A stretch of 49,349 nt of DNA from SAR202 cluster bacterium AC-647-N09_OGT_505m (GCA_009391225.1 VEXC01000007.1:1-49349), one strand, 5' to 3'. Positions 8,765-18,588 are shown, counted from the stretch's first letter. Notes: generated from the sequence alone by a model not told the origin. Numbers and translations: made by a program.

Positions 8765-9151
8765 TCATTAGGCCATAAGAAACTAGCCATCTACACCCAC
8801 CACTGAAGTGTATGCCCTAACTATGGATATAAATATGTATAATCTATGGAATCAACATCACGTATGACGTCCGGTTCTTCCGTTACTTGGCCAACCCCTT
8901 TCGTTTTTCCTTCCTTGCACAATTTGACGCCACCAATGGCAAAACCCTGAGTGTAGACACCATGTGCATTCGCATTTGCAAACCGTAAAACGCTCCTACG
9001 CGCATGAAGCATTGACTACGAAAATCGTTGGGACACCGACATCTCTGGATATAAACCAATACCTGGCCAATCCTCAGGGATTCATCTTGTGATAACCTAG
9101 CATTAACAACTGTTACAAGGCATCTATACTGCACATCTCAGATATCCCAAG
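8765..9151. other. Intergenic stretch with a possible decayed reading frame
   Basis: 387 bp between two permease genes. The minus strand of 8821-9012 is open and translates into protein-like sequence (FAIGGVKL, then GVGQVTEEPDVIRDVD) that resembles an interior fragment of a soluble protein I do not recognise, so it may be gene debris. Nothing else is supportable. Confidence 0.3.
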
Positions 9152-10408
9152 ATGAACAAAGTCTTTTACGGGTGGTATATTGTAGCCGCAAGCGTTGGCG
9201 TCAATCTCTATCTAACCGTGGTTTTCGGCCTCGGCTTCAATGTGTTCTTCCTGCCAATGCTACGCGAGTTCGGCTGGACTAGGGCTCTTACTTCAGGCGC
9301 ATTTTCGTTACGCGCCGTAGAGTCCGGATTGCTGGCTCCTCTAATAGGTTTTCTGGTTGACCGTTGGGGTCCACGCGTCGTGATACTATCTGGAGTGGTT
9401 CTCGCTGGAGCTGGAATGGTCATGCTTGGGTATATCCACTCCCTATCAACTTTCTACATCGCTTTTCTTGTTGCCTCACTAGGAACCACAGGTGCCAGTC
9501 ACGGTGTTTCGTGGGCAGTGGCTGTTGCCAACTGGTTCAAAAGGCTACGAGGAAGAGCTTTGGGCATCGCCATGCTTGGGCCAGTGATTGGTGGCCCATT
9601 TGTAGTAGCCGTTGCTATCTTGGAGGATGCTATCGGCTGGCGCATTGCCACTATCATGATGGGAGTTGGCTTGTGGGTTATTGGGATTCCTCTGTCCCTG
9701 ATTGCCAGATCAAAACCTGAGTCCTATGGTTATCTCCCAGACGGTGGGACAACTGAGGAAACCCACATGGGTGAAATGCCAACATCTGATTTGGAGACGA
9801 ATTCCAACGGTCTTACAGTTTCTCAAGCCATACAAACCAGAGACTTCTGGGCTTTGGTATCACTGTTCGCGTTGATGTTCATGGGTATAAGTGGCTTAAT
9901 GGTTCACCTGATACCCATGTTGGAGGACTTAGATTATAGCCCGGCTCAAGCAGCAAGCCTACTCGGATTGATGTTCCTACTTAGCGGTATCGGCCGTATC
10001 GGCGCTGGATTGCTGGCCGATATGTTTGATTACAGATTAGTCCTAGCAGGACTAGTTGGCTGTCAACTCATTGGACTGCTGCTATTGATTGCAATCGGCC
10101 CAGATCAGTTATGGCTAGTAGTTGTCTTCGCTTTAATCTTCGGAATCGGTTTCGGCGGCACTATACCTCTAAGGCCGTTCCTAATAATGGAGTTGTTTGG
10201 GGCCCAGGCATTTGGGTCACTCCAAGGCTTGATTCAAGTTGGTGCCATCGGGGCAGGAGTAGTTGGGCCTGTGTATTATGGCTGGATATTCGATTCCACC
10301 GGCACTTATGATCTTGCTATTCTTGCAACAATTGCGACCATATTGATGACTATCCCATTCATTGTTCTACTAAAGAAGACACTCTTGGTTGCCAAGAGCG
10401 TATCCTAG
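9152..10408 (+). CDS. MFS permease, lineage B (oxalate/formate antiporter-like)
   Basis: A 418-residue, 12-segment major facilitator permease opening with FYGWYIV, typical of the OFA/monocarboxylate-like branch. The loop 2-3 signature appears as GFLVDRWGPRVVI near 69, followed by GASHGVSWAV near 118 in the fourth segment and a cytoplasmic central loop after ARSKPESYGYLPDG near 190. It is closely related in layout to the convergent gene at 10587 and more distantly to that at 16380. Family members carry small carboxylates; the substrate here is unknown. No strong ribosome-binding site precedes the ATG. Confidence 0.85.
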   Translation: MNKVFYGWYIVAASVGVNLYLTVVFGLGFNVFFLPMLREFGWTRALTSGAFSLRAVESGLLAPLIGFLVDRWGPRVVILSGVVLAGAGMVMLGYIHSLSTFYIAFLVASLGTTGASHGVSWAVAVANWFKRLRGRALGIAMLGPVIGGPFVVAVAILEDAIGWRIATIMMGVGLWVIGIPLSLIARSKPESYGYLPDGGTTEETHMGEMPTSDLETNSNGLTVSQAIQTRDFWALVSLFALMFMGISGLMVHLIPMLEDLDYSPAQAASLLGLMFLLSGIGRIGAGLLADMFDYRLVLAGLVGCQLIGLLLLIAIGPDQLWLVVVFALIFGIGFGGTIPLRPFLIMELFGAQAFGSLQGLIQVGAIGAGVVGPVYYGWIFDSTGTYDLAILATIATILMTIPFIVLLKKTLLVAKSVS

Positions 10409-10586
10409 GCCCACTGGCACATTCTTAAGAACAGTTCAAGCGATGGCAGTCTGAAGAGAAAGCTAAACTCCTTGCAACACCACCAAGGATTCAGCAGAAA
10501 TCCCATCTCCATCTAAAACAAGGCATACACCCCAAGGTAGTGCAAGATGGATTAGGACAATGGACTCGTGGATTCGAAAGTTGCCC

Positions 10587-11858
10587 CTATGTACTGTTCC
10601 CATAGGAAATACCCTTATTATTAAATGCAATGAACACCGTGGGAATGGCTATGACGAGTACAGTTACGAGAATATAGAACGCGGGGACATATGTGTTGAA
10701 ACTATCGAATGTCCACCCCAGATAGATTGGCCCAACCACACCTGTGGCAACCACGGCGCCATCAATGGCACCCCAAATGGATCCTAGGTTTCGTGTACCA
10801 AACAATTTCCCAGCGATTATTGGTCGGATAGGAACCATCATTCCATGGCAAAATCCCAAGACCAACGAGAACAGCAACGCATGCCAGAATAATGACACGT
10901 TCGCCAATATCAACAATGCTGTCATTTGTCCGATAATGACCGCTGCAAATACGCGACGCCAATCCATCCAGTCTGTGAGTATGCCTGCTGCAAGTCTACC
11001 TATAGCGCTCACTCCGAAGGCAATAGCCACGGTCGAAGCAGCCTGAGTTGGACTAAATCCAATATCCTGGAAGTAGGCGATTTGGTGCGCCTGAAGCCCT
11101 CCCATGCTAATCTGCTGCGTTCCCAATATTACAACCAAGGCCCAGAAATGTGCGCCTTTGAGAGCTTCCCGTAGTGTTACGGTAGGAGTTTGAACCTCCA
11201 ATCTCTGAGATTCAATTCCATTAGGTCGATGTGTTGCTAGGGTCATCGATTGATCACCGTCAGGTTCGTAGCCGTAATCCTGAGGCCTTGAACGAGCAAC
11301 CAACGAAAGAGGGATACCTATCATCCATAGGCCTAAACCTAGTATCAGAACAGATGAACGCCACCCAATAGCTTCCACAAGCTTAGCCACTAGAATGACA
11401 CCTGGGCCTCCAATGGCCCCTCCCATGAACGCCAGGCTGGTCGCGCGCCCACGCTTTCGGGTGAACCAGCGAGCCACCATAACAGCCCAGGACACTCCGT
11501 GAGATGCACCGCTGACACCTGCTGACATGAGGACAAACGCCAGGTAGAACCACCAGATATTTGTGGAAAGACCTGTGAGGATCAAGCCAAATCCTGCCAA
11601 TAAGACACCCGTTAAAATCACTTTCCTCGGACCAACGCGGTCTACCAGAAATCCGACCAATGGAGATAAGAATCCAGATTCCAGTTGACGAATGGAGAAT
11701 GCCCCAGACAACAAAGTTCGAGAAATACCGAAATCTCGCAATATGGGCAAGAAGAACACAGTGAAACCTTGCCAAACAGCCAAGGCTAAGTACGAGTTTA
11801 GGAGGACACTTGCCCCCACTATATACCACCCATAGAACACCCTGTGATTACGGTTCAT
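10587..11858 (-). CDS. MFS permease, lineage B, convergent with its paralogue
   Basis: A 423-residue permease with the same ground plan as the gene at 9152: FYGWYIVGASV at the N-terminus, SGAFSIRQLESG near 50, GFLVDRVGPRKVI, GASHGVSWAV, and ARSRPQDYGYEPDG at the start of the central loop. The two are tail to tail with 178 bp between them, consistent with an old inverted duplication or separate acquisition. About 12 membrane segments are visible. Substrate unknown, probably a small organic anion by family. Confidence 0.85.
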   Translation of the reverse strand: MNRNHRVFYGWYIVGASVLLNSYLALAVWQGFTVFFLPILRDFGISRTLLSGAFSIRQLESGFLSPLVGFLVDRVGPRKVILTGVLLAGFGLILTGLSTNIWWFYLAFVLMSAGVSGASHGVSWAVMVARWFTRKRGRATSLAFMGGAIGGPGVILVAKLVEAIGWRSSVLILGLGLWMIGIPLSLVARSRPQDYGYEPDGDQSMTLATHRPNGIESQRLEVQTPTVTLREALKGAHFWALVVILGTQQISMGGLQAHQIAYFQDIGFSPTQAASTVAIAFGVSAIGRLAAGILTDWMDWRRVFAAVIIGQMTALLILANVSLFWHALLFSLVLGFCHGMMVPIRPIIAGKLFGTRNLGSIWGAIDGAVVATGVVGPIYLGWTFDSFNTYVPAFYILVTVLVIAIPTVFIAFNNKGISYGNST

Positions 11859-12193
11859 GCGTTATAGGTTTAGCCCCCCCAAATTTCAACTGTGTTTCAT
11901 GCTGCTAGTGCCTTTGGCAAATATAAGTCAGCTACAAAAAGATTGGAACCACCATAGTGGGAGAAAGAGAAAGCCAGAGGGTTAGTATTTAGACATTCTT
12001 CCGTGCCTGAGGCGCTGAATCGGAAGATGGGATTCGACCCCACGACAACGTGCTTGGGAAAAGTAAGCTTATCTGTTTCCACGTGCAGTCCACTGTATCC
12101 CACAAAACGTATTTACACCTAAACTGTCCTTTCCTGCAAACAACTGTTAATCGGAGTTTGGCTAATAATGTGGCCACTCCCTTCCGACAACCG
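11859..12193. other. Intergenic stretch containing a tRNA scar
   Basis: 335 bp between an MFS gene and the DinB-like gene. Apart from the tRNA-Gly 3' fragment at 12021-12060 there is no supportable gene or RNA. Confidence 0.5.
12021..12060 (-). repeat. 3'-half fragment of a tRNA-Gly(CCC)-like gene
   Basis: On the minus strand the sequence runs from an anticodon loop with CCC through a T arm (GTGGGGTCGAATCCCAT) to an acceptor 3' strand CTTCCG, then stops matching. The plus-strand form begins CGGAAGATGGGATTCGA, very like the 3' end of the real tRNA-Gly(GCC) at 18633. No 5' half is present. Such 3' halves are what integrating elements leave behind, so this is probably an att scar or a tRNA pseudogene. 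Confidence 0.6.
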
Positions 12194-12652
12194 CTACAGA
12201 GACTCTTTGAAACGAGCCAAGTCCTGTCCATGCCCCTGGTAGTGCTTCCATGTTTCATCGTTTATGGAATCTCCTGTAAAGGTCCCCTCACCGAACACAT
12301 GCTCATCACAGGTTTCAAGAAATTCCACAAGCGCTTTATGAGTGTCTCGAAAATGGGCCCAAATTAACGAATGACCCAAATGCCGCCTCTCAGCAACCTG
12401 TCGTTCGTTAAGATCATCAATGGCATCCCCTGACTGGCCAAGCCACCCGGGTTTGGCTCCAGTCTCTCCGAATTGTCTCACCAAAAGAATCGTTTCATTA
12501 TCCCAAGCCGCGACATGCAGAAGAGCTTCATGAACATTCCAGTGTCCTACTGCCCCCGGCCGAACGCGATCTTGCTCAGGAAAACTCCCAGCTAAACCTG
12601 CGAAGGCATTCCATTCGCGCTCGATCCCCTCCATAACATCTTGCTTTGTCAT
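12194..12652 (-). CDS. DinB/DfsB-like four-helix protein
   Basis: A 152-residue soluble protein with the DinB-superfamily pattern: an N-terminal helix (MTKQDVMEGIEREW), then a GHWNVHEALLHVAAWDNE block in which the second helix carries the His and Trp typical of the family, and a final helix with KHYQGHGQDL. ATG 12652 is chosen because GAGGAGTGGAG precedes it; an upstream in-frame start would add 27 residues of unlikely sequence. Members include metal-dependent thiol transferases and ClbS/DfsB-like proteins. The exact role is unknown and the neighbours give no clue. Confidence 0.65.
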   Translation of the reverse strand: MTKQDVMEGIEREWNAFAGLAGSFPEQDRVRPGAVGHWNVHEALLHVAAWDNETILLVRQFGETGAKPGWLGQSGDAIDDLNERQVAERRHLGHSLIWAHFRDTHKALVEFLETCDEHVFGEGTFTGDSINDETWKHYQGHGQDLARFKESL

Positions 12653-12733
12653 ACACTCCACTCCTCTAATAAAGATTCCCTTACATAGCAACTGGTGCGG
12701 ATAATCGTTTACCGCAGGAAGTGCAAAATGCAA

Positions 12734-13332
12734 TGCCTGTGTTCATCAGTGTCCCTTCGAGACTGTAACGCCCATAACAATCGACATCTATTACCATTAA
12801 CATGTCATACCGAGTATGCAGAGGAATGTTATTGCCAATTTCAACATAGCATTAGACGTTGAGACTAGGAGTCTCATTCATTGAGTTGTAGTGTATTACG
12901 TACGATAAAGGCAAATCTATTGGTCTTTGAGTTTCATGTCTAATGTGTGGTAATTCTACGGGCTCTTATTTCGCTTGCTTAAACGGCAATGTCCCATTTC
13001 CCCACTGGGAGTGGCACTAAAAATCTCCGATTGTGATTTGGCGCCACTCTATTCTATTCGCAGCTGGTTCCAGGATTAATGGTTACTGGAATATATTCTA
13101 GGGAATAATACATGGGAATTGAGGGGTTGTCAGTCACAGGATAACCCATTTTTTCTACTTGTTGCTGTAGTAAGACAAAACAGAAGCCCTCTGGCCTGTG
13201 GTTATAGACATGTGTAATAATGCCAGTCGTGTATCGAGGACTCCCAGGCCTAGAATCCAGTGCAGGCCCAAGTGTTCCCTACCCCTGTCCAAAACTCGTT
13301 GATTCTCCAACGTTAAACAAGAATCAGGAATT
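12734..13332. other. Long AT-rich intergenic stretch
   Basis: About 600 bp without a supportable gene. It contains a short perfect hairpin GAGACT-AGG-AGTCTC at 12861-12875 and otherwise unstructured AT-rich sequence. No RNA gene was recognised. Confidence 0.5.
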
Positions 13333-14595
13333 GTGAGCGTCCCTTCTAAGCAAGGCCAAGAAGCCAGAACCAACTCCCTCAACTACGGCTGGTTCGTAAT
13401 GGGTTTCCTTTGGAGTCTGAACCTGGTGGTGCCCCTTGCGGCCGTCTCATTGGGAGTGATGCTGCCTGCCATGACTGAGGAATTGGACATCTCTCCTCTG
13501 CAAGCAGGCGTGCTTGGTGCCGTGATGTTTCTTGGTACAGCAACTGTCTCCCTCCCGGCCAGCATCTGGCTATCACGGTTCAGCCCAAAGAAGACAACTT
13601 TCCTGTCTATGTTCCTGACTGGCATCACACTCCTGCTCCAAGGATGGGCCCCGACATATGCAGTCCTCCTAGCCGCCCGGTTCCTCATGATTATAAACGT
13701 GGCAAGTCGGATGCAGGCAGAGGTTCTGCTAATTCATCAGTGGTTTACTTCCAAGCAAATCGCCGTGGTCATCAGCATCTCCATAGGAATAATGTCAATC
13801 GGGCAGATGGTGGCCGTAGGCCTTACCCCACAACTGATGATGCTACTCTCTGGTTGGCGCAACGTTTACTTCACGCTGGGAATTATCGTGCTGATAGGAG
13901 CCTTTCTGTGGATGGTAATTGGACGTGAAAGAGTGCAATTACCCACGCCTGGGGTGGGCCCGTCTCAACGAGAATCCCCCATCCGTGTATTGCGACGCCA
14001 CAAGTTCCTTTGGGTGCTGGCCGCAGCACCATCGGGCGCCGCTCTGGCTTTCGGCTCTGTTATGACCTTCTGGCCCACACACGCCCTGGACTCCCTTAAC
14101 CTCTCCTTGACCAGCGTAGGCATGCTCATGACTCTCTTCCCCGCCGGTGGCATCGCAGCCTCCTTCCTAGCCGGGCCTCTCTCTAATCTCCTTGGCCGCA
14201 GAAAGCCGTTCCTGTGGGTGCCGGGGATTCTGCTGCCTCCAATCTACGTCGCCCTCTTCACCGCCAAGCTACCTGTGTTGGCAGGGATTCTCCTTCTTGT
14301 TGCAGGTTGGAACGCTATGGTCTGGGTCCCCATCATACGTACCATTCCGTTCGACCTTCGATTGGCTCCCAGGGAGACCGCCGTGGCCACGGGTCTATCC
14401 ATGACCATCTTGCCCATTGTGGGCGCTATGGGCCCACCTCTCGTAGGAGCTATTCAGCAGATGACAGGCTCCCTTCAAATGGGTCTACTGAGCATAGTGG
14501 CCTTTCCCTTCACACTGCTCGTAGGAGGACTGCTGATTCCAGAGACCAGCCCGCGTCGTGCAGTACAGGCCATTAAAACCAGCAAGGAAGAATAG
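13333..14595 (+). CDS. MFS permease, lineage A (paralogue of the one at 7490)
   Basis: A 420-residue, 12-segment permease with a GTG start preceded by CAGGA. Shared blocks with the gene at 7490 are LLIHQWF, GSVMTFWPT, GRRKPFLWVPG, IPFDLRLAPRETAVATGL and the IPETSPRRA ending, so both descend from a recent common ancestor. It has clearly higher GC than the surrounding intergenic DNA. Substrate unknown. Confidence 0.85.
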   Translation: MSVPSKQGQEARTNSLNYGWFVMGFLWSLNLVVPLAAVSLGVMLPAMTEELDISPLQAGVLGAVMFLGTATVSLPASIWLSRFSPKKTTFLSMFLTGITLLLQGWAPTYAVLLAARFLMIINVASRMQAEVLLIHQWFTSKQIAVVISISIGIMSIGQMVAVGLTPQLMMLLSGWRNVYFTLGIIVLIGAFLWMVIGRERVQLPTPGVGPSQRESPIRVLRRHKFLWVLAAAPSGAALAFGSVMTFWPTHALDSLNLSLTSVGMLMTLFPAGGIAASFLAGPLSNLLGRRKPFLWVPGILLPPIYVALFTAKLPVLAGILLLVAGWNAMVWVPIIRTIPFDLRLAPRETAVATGLSMTILPIVGAMGPPLVGAIQQMTGSLQMGLLSIVAFPFTLLVGGLLIPETSPRRAVQAIKTSKEE

Positions 14596-14746
14596 TTACT
14601 TGAGGAGCCATCGAGTTTAGTTTCTCAACTAAATAGACAGGACATAATCTCGTCGGTTATGAGTATAACTCGGGATTCGTTTCGACTAGGTGACCGATCC
14701 AAATACGACCGAAGTATACGGCGTGTTTAGCTTATAGAGTCCATCT

Positions 14747-15058
14747 TCAATCCCATGGAGCCACCTTCCTCATTTCAATTGCGGCTGCCCATCCGTACGC
14801 CCTGCGCCCTTCCTGTTCCCCCATGTGCTGTCCCGCAATCAGGTAATAGTGCCCAGGTATGTACAAGCTACAAGAGCGGCAGAATACGTTGCCTGCGCGG
14901 CGTATCTGCCTCACGGTACCCCTGTAACCCTCCACTGGGTCCCACCAATCACCGTGGGCATGCTCCCCGCAGTAGATACAAACGCACTCAGCCGATATCC
15001 ATACCTCCACATCATCCCCAACTTCAGGCTGCCAGGGTTCCCACAGAGCCTGATTCAT
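14747..15058 (-). CDS. Small Cys-rich (zinc-ribbon-like) hypothetical protein
   Basis: A 103-residue hypothetical protein. ATG 15058 is preferred because CGGAGA lies just upstream; a TTG at 15088 would overlap the LicD-like stop and add ten residues. Cys25, Cys27 and Cys30 (CVCIYC) and Cys60/Cys63 (FCRSC) could form a zinc site. The protein is rich in Trp and has no signal peptide. It directly follows the LicD-like gene on the same strand, so the two are probably co-transcribed. I do not recognise the family. Confidence 0.55.
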   Translation of the reverse strand: MNQALWEPWQPEVGDDVEVWISAECVCIYCGEHAHGDWWDPVEGYRGTVRQIRRAGNVFCRSCSLYIPGHYYLIAGQHMGEQEGRRAYGWAAAIEMRKVAPWD

Positions 15059-15080
15059 CGGTCTCCGTTCGTGAAGGTAT

Positions 15081-15974
15081 TCATTCAAGCAACAACAGGT
15101 TACCTAGTGTACCTACCTCACCTGAGACAGCGCTAGCTGCTTTAGAGGCGGCGTCAGCCCTATAGACATAAGTCTGGCCAGGCTCGATTTCTTCCATGTA
15201 GAGAACTTGTTCGTGTCCAGGGTATCTGATGATTAGTGAGTACCAGTCAGGGCCTGGTAGAAGTAACTCGGCATACCCGCCTTGGTCAGTTCTGGAGCGA
15301 CCGCTACCTACTAGTACTACTTCGGCTTCGGAAACCGGCTCACCTTTATGGTCTATTACCCTGATCCTCAATGGTTGGCCAACAAGTCCCGCATCAGGAA
15401 TCTTTCCCACAACGTCGATCTCATACTCCCCTGCCTTCTTGGGCACCATCCATTCCTCACCGTATTTCAGACGCAAGTAGTCTTCGGGTGGATTGGGCAC
15501 AAAGAACGAATCACCCAGGAATTCGATCTCTTTAGGTTGTGTGAACATACTGGCAGGAATCTTAAATCCTCCAGGAAACAGATATATGATGTCATCAACA
15601 ATACGAACGCATTCCAAGCTTATCCTCACATAGTTTTTCACAGTCGCGAAAGCCTTAGAGCTTGCCATTCCAAGTTCGCCAACGAAATAACCTTTTTCCC
15701 TGAGAGCATCTGCAGCAGCATCGACTGTTGCCTCAGTCAAACCATTGACACCGAGTATAGAGAGCAAATCTATATCGTCGTCCCACGGCATCAACGCCTT
15801 GTCTCTAGTCGCGCCAAGACACGTTCCAGAACCGAGAAGGAAAACTACACCAAGTTGTTCCAGAACTTGTTTGATTTCCTTCAGATTAGTTTCCGCTACC
15901 GCAAGATCCATGGGCGGATTGTACCTAAAAGTGTAATCCAATGTGGCTTTGTCTGATCCATTACCCAACGTCAT
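15081..15974 (-). CDS. LicD-like nucleotidyltransferase-fold protein with C-terminal Ig-like domain
   Basis: A 297-residue protein. The N-terminal half has the LicD signature: GSGTCLGATRDK near 48 followed by MPWDDDIDLL with three adjacent acidic residues, the metal-binding site of this nucleotidyltransferase fold, and LRLKYGEEW near 167. LicD proteins attach phosphocholine or similar groups to glycans. The C-terminal part (about 190-275) looks like a carboxypeptidase-regulatory/Ig-like beta sandwich (IRVIDHKGEPVSEAEVVLVG), an unusual addition for this family. The start is an ATG with AGGAGA upstream. Surface-glycan modification is an inference from the family. Confidence 0.75.
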   Translation of the reverse strand: MTLGNGSDKATLDYTFRYNPPMDLAVAETNLKEIKQVLEQLGVVFLLGSGTCLGATRDKALMPWDDDIDLLSILGVNGLTEATVDAAADALREKGYFVGELGMASSKAFATVKNYVRISLECVRIVDDIIYLFPGGFKIPASMFTQPKEIEFLGDSFFVPNPPEDYLRLKYGEEWMVPKKAGEYEIDVVGKIPDAGLVGQPLRIRVIDHKGEPVSEAEVVLVGSGRSRTDQGGYAELLLPGPDWYSLIIRYPGHEQVLYMEEIEPGQTYVYRADAASKAASAVSGEVGTLGNLLLLE

Positions 15975-16379
15975 TCTCTCTTCTCCTATTTCAAATCATG
16001 TCCCGATGTCATACCTCACCAGCCCCTCATCATAGCCCATCAGGGGGGCAGGGATTATTCTGTGGAGCGTGGTATGTGGAAGCCGCGCGGATACCATTGT
16101 GGTTCATGAGGCTATACTGTTGCTCAAATCATCTCTCTTAGCGTTGCGCCTCAGAGGTGAAGTTTTCCAACTTCGGCGGCCTTCTCTCCGGGAAATATCC
16201 TCGACCCTCATGAGTTACATTTCAAGCATCTTAGCTAAGGCTACGCCGATGATACAACTCTCGTATCTCCTACATATACTCTATACTCTTTTGCACTGGC
16301 TCTTTTCGTGCAATCTCCCAGCACCACTATTTCTGAGGCAAGAATACTCCATGCTCATAACAATAACATCTGCCATAAG
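15975..16379. other. Intergenic stretch with nothing recognised
   Basis: 405 bp between the LicD-like start and the 3' end of an MFS gene. Open frames here are short and lack protein-like character; no RNA gene or clear terminator was seen. Confidence 0.5.
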
Positions 16380-17675
16380 TCAATTCGTGTCGGACGAAGA
16401 CATGGTTAGCAATGGCTTCTTAGCAAACAGGACCATTGTCCCACCCAAGAAGTTGATGATGGAAAAGGTAACAAGGGCTACATGGTAGCTCCCTAGGGTA
16501 TCATATATGTACCCGGCAAACAGTGGTGCTGCCACCGATGCACCACTTAGGAAAAACGCCGAGAGCCCAAATATTGTGGCAAAGGCCTTCCGTCCAAAGT
16601 AATCGCCCCTTATGGCAGTGAACAACGCACCACGTCCTCCCCAGCCAATACCAAAGAGCACGGCAAAAAGAAGAGCCGTTGGGAAACTGACTACTACCAC
16701 CGCCACGAGCACTCCAGTGGCCTGAACACAGGAAAAGGCGAAGATTACCAACGTCTTAGGGAATCGGTCTCCCAAATATCCCCCCAAGATGCGCGATCCA
16801 ATGGCGACAAAAGTGTAGGTAGCCACCACAGTTGCGGCCAGCTCCAGGGATAGCCCTGCGTCGTGGAGCATGGGAATAGCGTGCACCTGAAGGGCTCCCA
16901 CCACCATGGCACTGAGGCCATGACTAAAAGTGATCAGCCAGAAGGCCGGAGTGGCCATAGCCTGACGGGCGGTGAAGTCCTCATCTCCGGTGCTATCAGT
17001 CTGGGCTTCCTTGCGTACGCTCGGAGATTGTGTATCCGGAGAGTCCCCATCTGGCAGCAGCCCATACTCTTCCGGCCTGTTACGTATAAGTCTGGTCAAG
17101 GGGAAGCCCAAGAGCAAGAAGAATATCCCCAGGCTCACTGACACTGTGCGCCAGCCCACTGTGCTTATCCCCAGCGCAAGAACCGGGACCAAGCTTCCTC
17201 CGAGGAACCCCCCCGTGCCTGCAATGGCAATGGCCATACTCCGACGCCGTACAAACCAATTGTTCGCCAGGGTGATCAGAGGCAAGAATCCACCAAGCCC
17301 TTGGCCCATGGCAACCACTAAGAACGCCACGTAGAAGCCCAGAATACTGTTGGAAAAGCTGAACATCATGAATCCACAGCCCAGAACGAAGAAACCTACG
17401 AGGACAATACGGCGCGTCCCAAAGCGGTCTGTGAAATATCCTTCCACGGGGCCCAAAACAGTCCCTTCAAGCCGGGCCAGAGCAAAGGCACCCGAAATTA
17501 TCGTCCTGCTCCACCCGAACTGCCTCTCCAAGGCAACGAAGAAAACCCCCAGGCCGTGGCCGGCTGCGCCAGTTGTCATGGCCACGGTGACCATAGCGAT
17601 CCCCACCAGCCACCAACCGTAGAACACTCCTCTCAGCTTGCTGAGAGGGCCGACACTGATGATTCTCTCATCCAT
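16380..17675 (-). CDS. MFS permease, lineage B, distant member
   Basis: A 431-residue permease with 12 predicted membrane segments and an OFA/MCT-like plan: FYGWWLVG near 18, SGAFALARLEG near 60, GYFTDRFGTRRIV as the loop 2-3 signature, and RNRPEEYGLLPDGD starting the central loop. It is more diverged from the genes at 9152 and 10587 than they are from each other. Its higher GC resembles the core genome more than the nearby intergenic DNA. Substrate unknown. Confidence 0.85.
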   Translation of the reverse strand: MDERIISVGPLSKLRGVFYGWWLVGIAMVTVAMTTGAAGHGLGVFFVALERQFGWSRTIISGAFALARLEGTVLGPVEGYFTDRFGTRRIVLVGFFVLGCGFMMFSFSNSILGFYVAFLVVAMGQGLGGFLPLITLANNWFVRRRSMAIAIAGTGGFLGGSLVPVLALGISTVGWRTVSVSLGIFFLLLGFPLTRLIRNRPEEYGLLPDGDSPDTQSPSVRKEAQTDSTGDEDFTARQAMATPAFWLITFSHGLSAMVVGALQVHAIPMLHDAGLSLELAATVVATYTFVAIGSRILGGYLGDRFPKTLVIFAFSCVQATGVLVAVVVVSFPTALLFAVLFGIGWGGRGALFTAIRGDYFGRKAFATIFGLSAFFLSGASVAAPLFAGYIYDTLGSYHVALVTFSIINFLGGTMVLFAKKPLLTMSSSDTN

Positions 17676-18240
17676 GAGTGCCGCCTTTCTGTGATCTCAC
17701 CTAGGAATCTATTGCAAAGTACTGAAGGGTGCGCAGGGCCATACCTTCCCATTATAACCCGTCAGAGGTATGGCCGCAGGCCAGGGGCGGTTGTGTATTC
17801 GTGGTATGCCATCGCCTGTATCCCAAATCAATGACAGCCGCTCGGATGCGGTACCTCCCCAATAGTCCCTGTCATCCATGATACCTATTAGCGCCCTAGC
17901 TAACCTAGGAATCTCACCACAGGATTTAGGTGGCGTGGTGGCGTAATGACGATTGAACAAGGATTTGTGCCCGTACTGGACACTCACTGAAGGTAGTTTA
18001 CTCGTGAACCCCACAGTCTTGAGTCTAAGAACCGTTTGTCCAATACATACCATTTACCCCGATAAAGGTCTAAGGGTGTAGTTATCGGTCCAGCCCATGA
18101 ACTCCCAATCCAGTTAATACGATGTCACCCAAGATGGAATAGAACTGCGGTAGTATCCCTGCATGAATATCCATACATCCCTAGGTATCCTGTTTTTAGA
18201 TTGAGTGGTTCGTGTATGGTTTATCACCGTCACTGATTGT
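17676..18240. other. Intergenic stretch with an uncertain open frame
   Basis: 565 bp. The minus strand is open from 18053 to 17709 (114 codons) and includes protein-like phrases such as DRDYWGGTASERLSLIWD, but there is no ribosome-binding site and I do not recognise it. It could be a small gene or debris. Nothing else is supportable. Confidence 0.3.
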
Positions 18241-18477
18241 TTATCGCTCGAGTATTGCCTCTATGTCTTCTTCCAGTACGTACTTTTTCAAGAAGTAGTT
18301 AGCATCTTCATCTTTGTTGGCTAAGACCCATAGCAATGTGTCACTTATTGCATTCATATATACCTTTACCACCTTCAAGCCTTCTTCTTCTTCAGGTGTC
18401 ATCTTCTTATGATCTAGTGCCTCAGATAATTCGTCTACCCTAGCCCTGAGTTTATTTATGTTCTCTTCAGTTTGCAT
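18241..18477 (-). CDS. Small acidic coiled-coil hypothetical protein
   Basis: A 78-residue AT-rich reading frame. The ATG at 18477 has GGAG seven bases upstream and is preferred over an ATG ten codons earlier. The protein is highly charged, with heptad-like helices (NKLRARVDELSEALDHKK) and an acidic end, and has no membrane segment. It is not recognised. Codon use and the ribosome-binding site make it more likely real than spurious. Confidence 0.5.
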   Translation of the reverse strand: MQTEENINKLRARVDELSEALDHKKMTPEEEEGLKVVKVYMNAISDTLLWVLANKDEDANYFLKKYVLEEDIEAILER

Positions 18478-18588
18478 GGTAATCTCCAGAATGAATGTCC
18501 CTAACATTGTAGATAGTTTTTGTAGAAATTAAACTGTCCCTCATGTAAACCCACTTTTCGCACGAACTGATGTACTTGCCCATGACAA

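Noticed and set aside
17709..18053. Confident call of a 114-residue protein
   Set aside because: The frame has protein-like phrases but no ribosome-binding site and no family I recognise, so it is mentioned only as a possible remnant.
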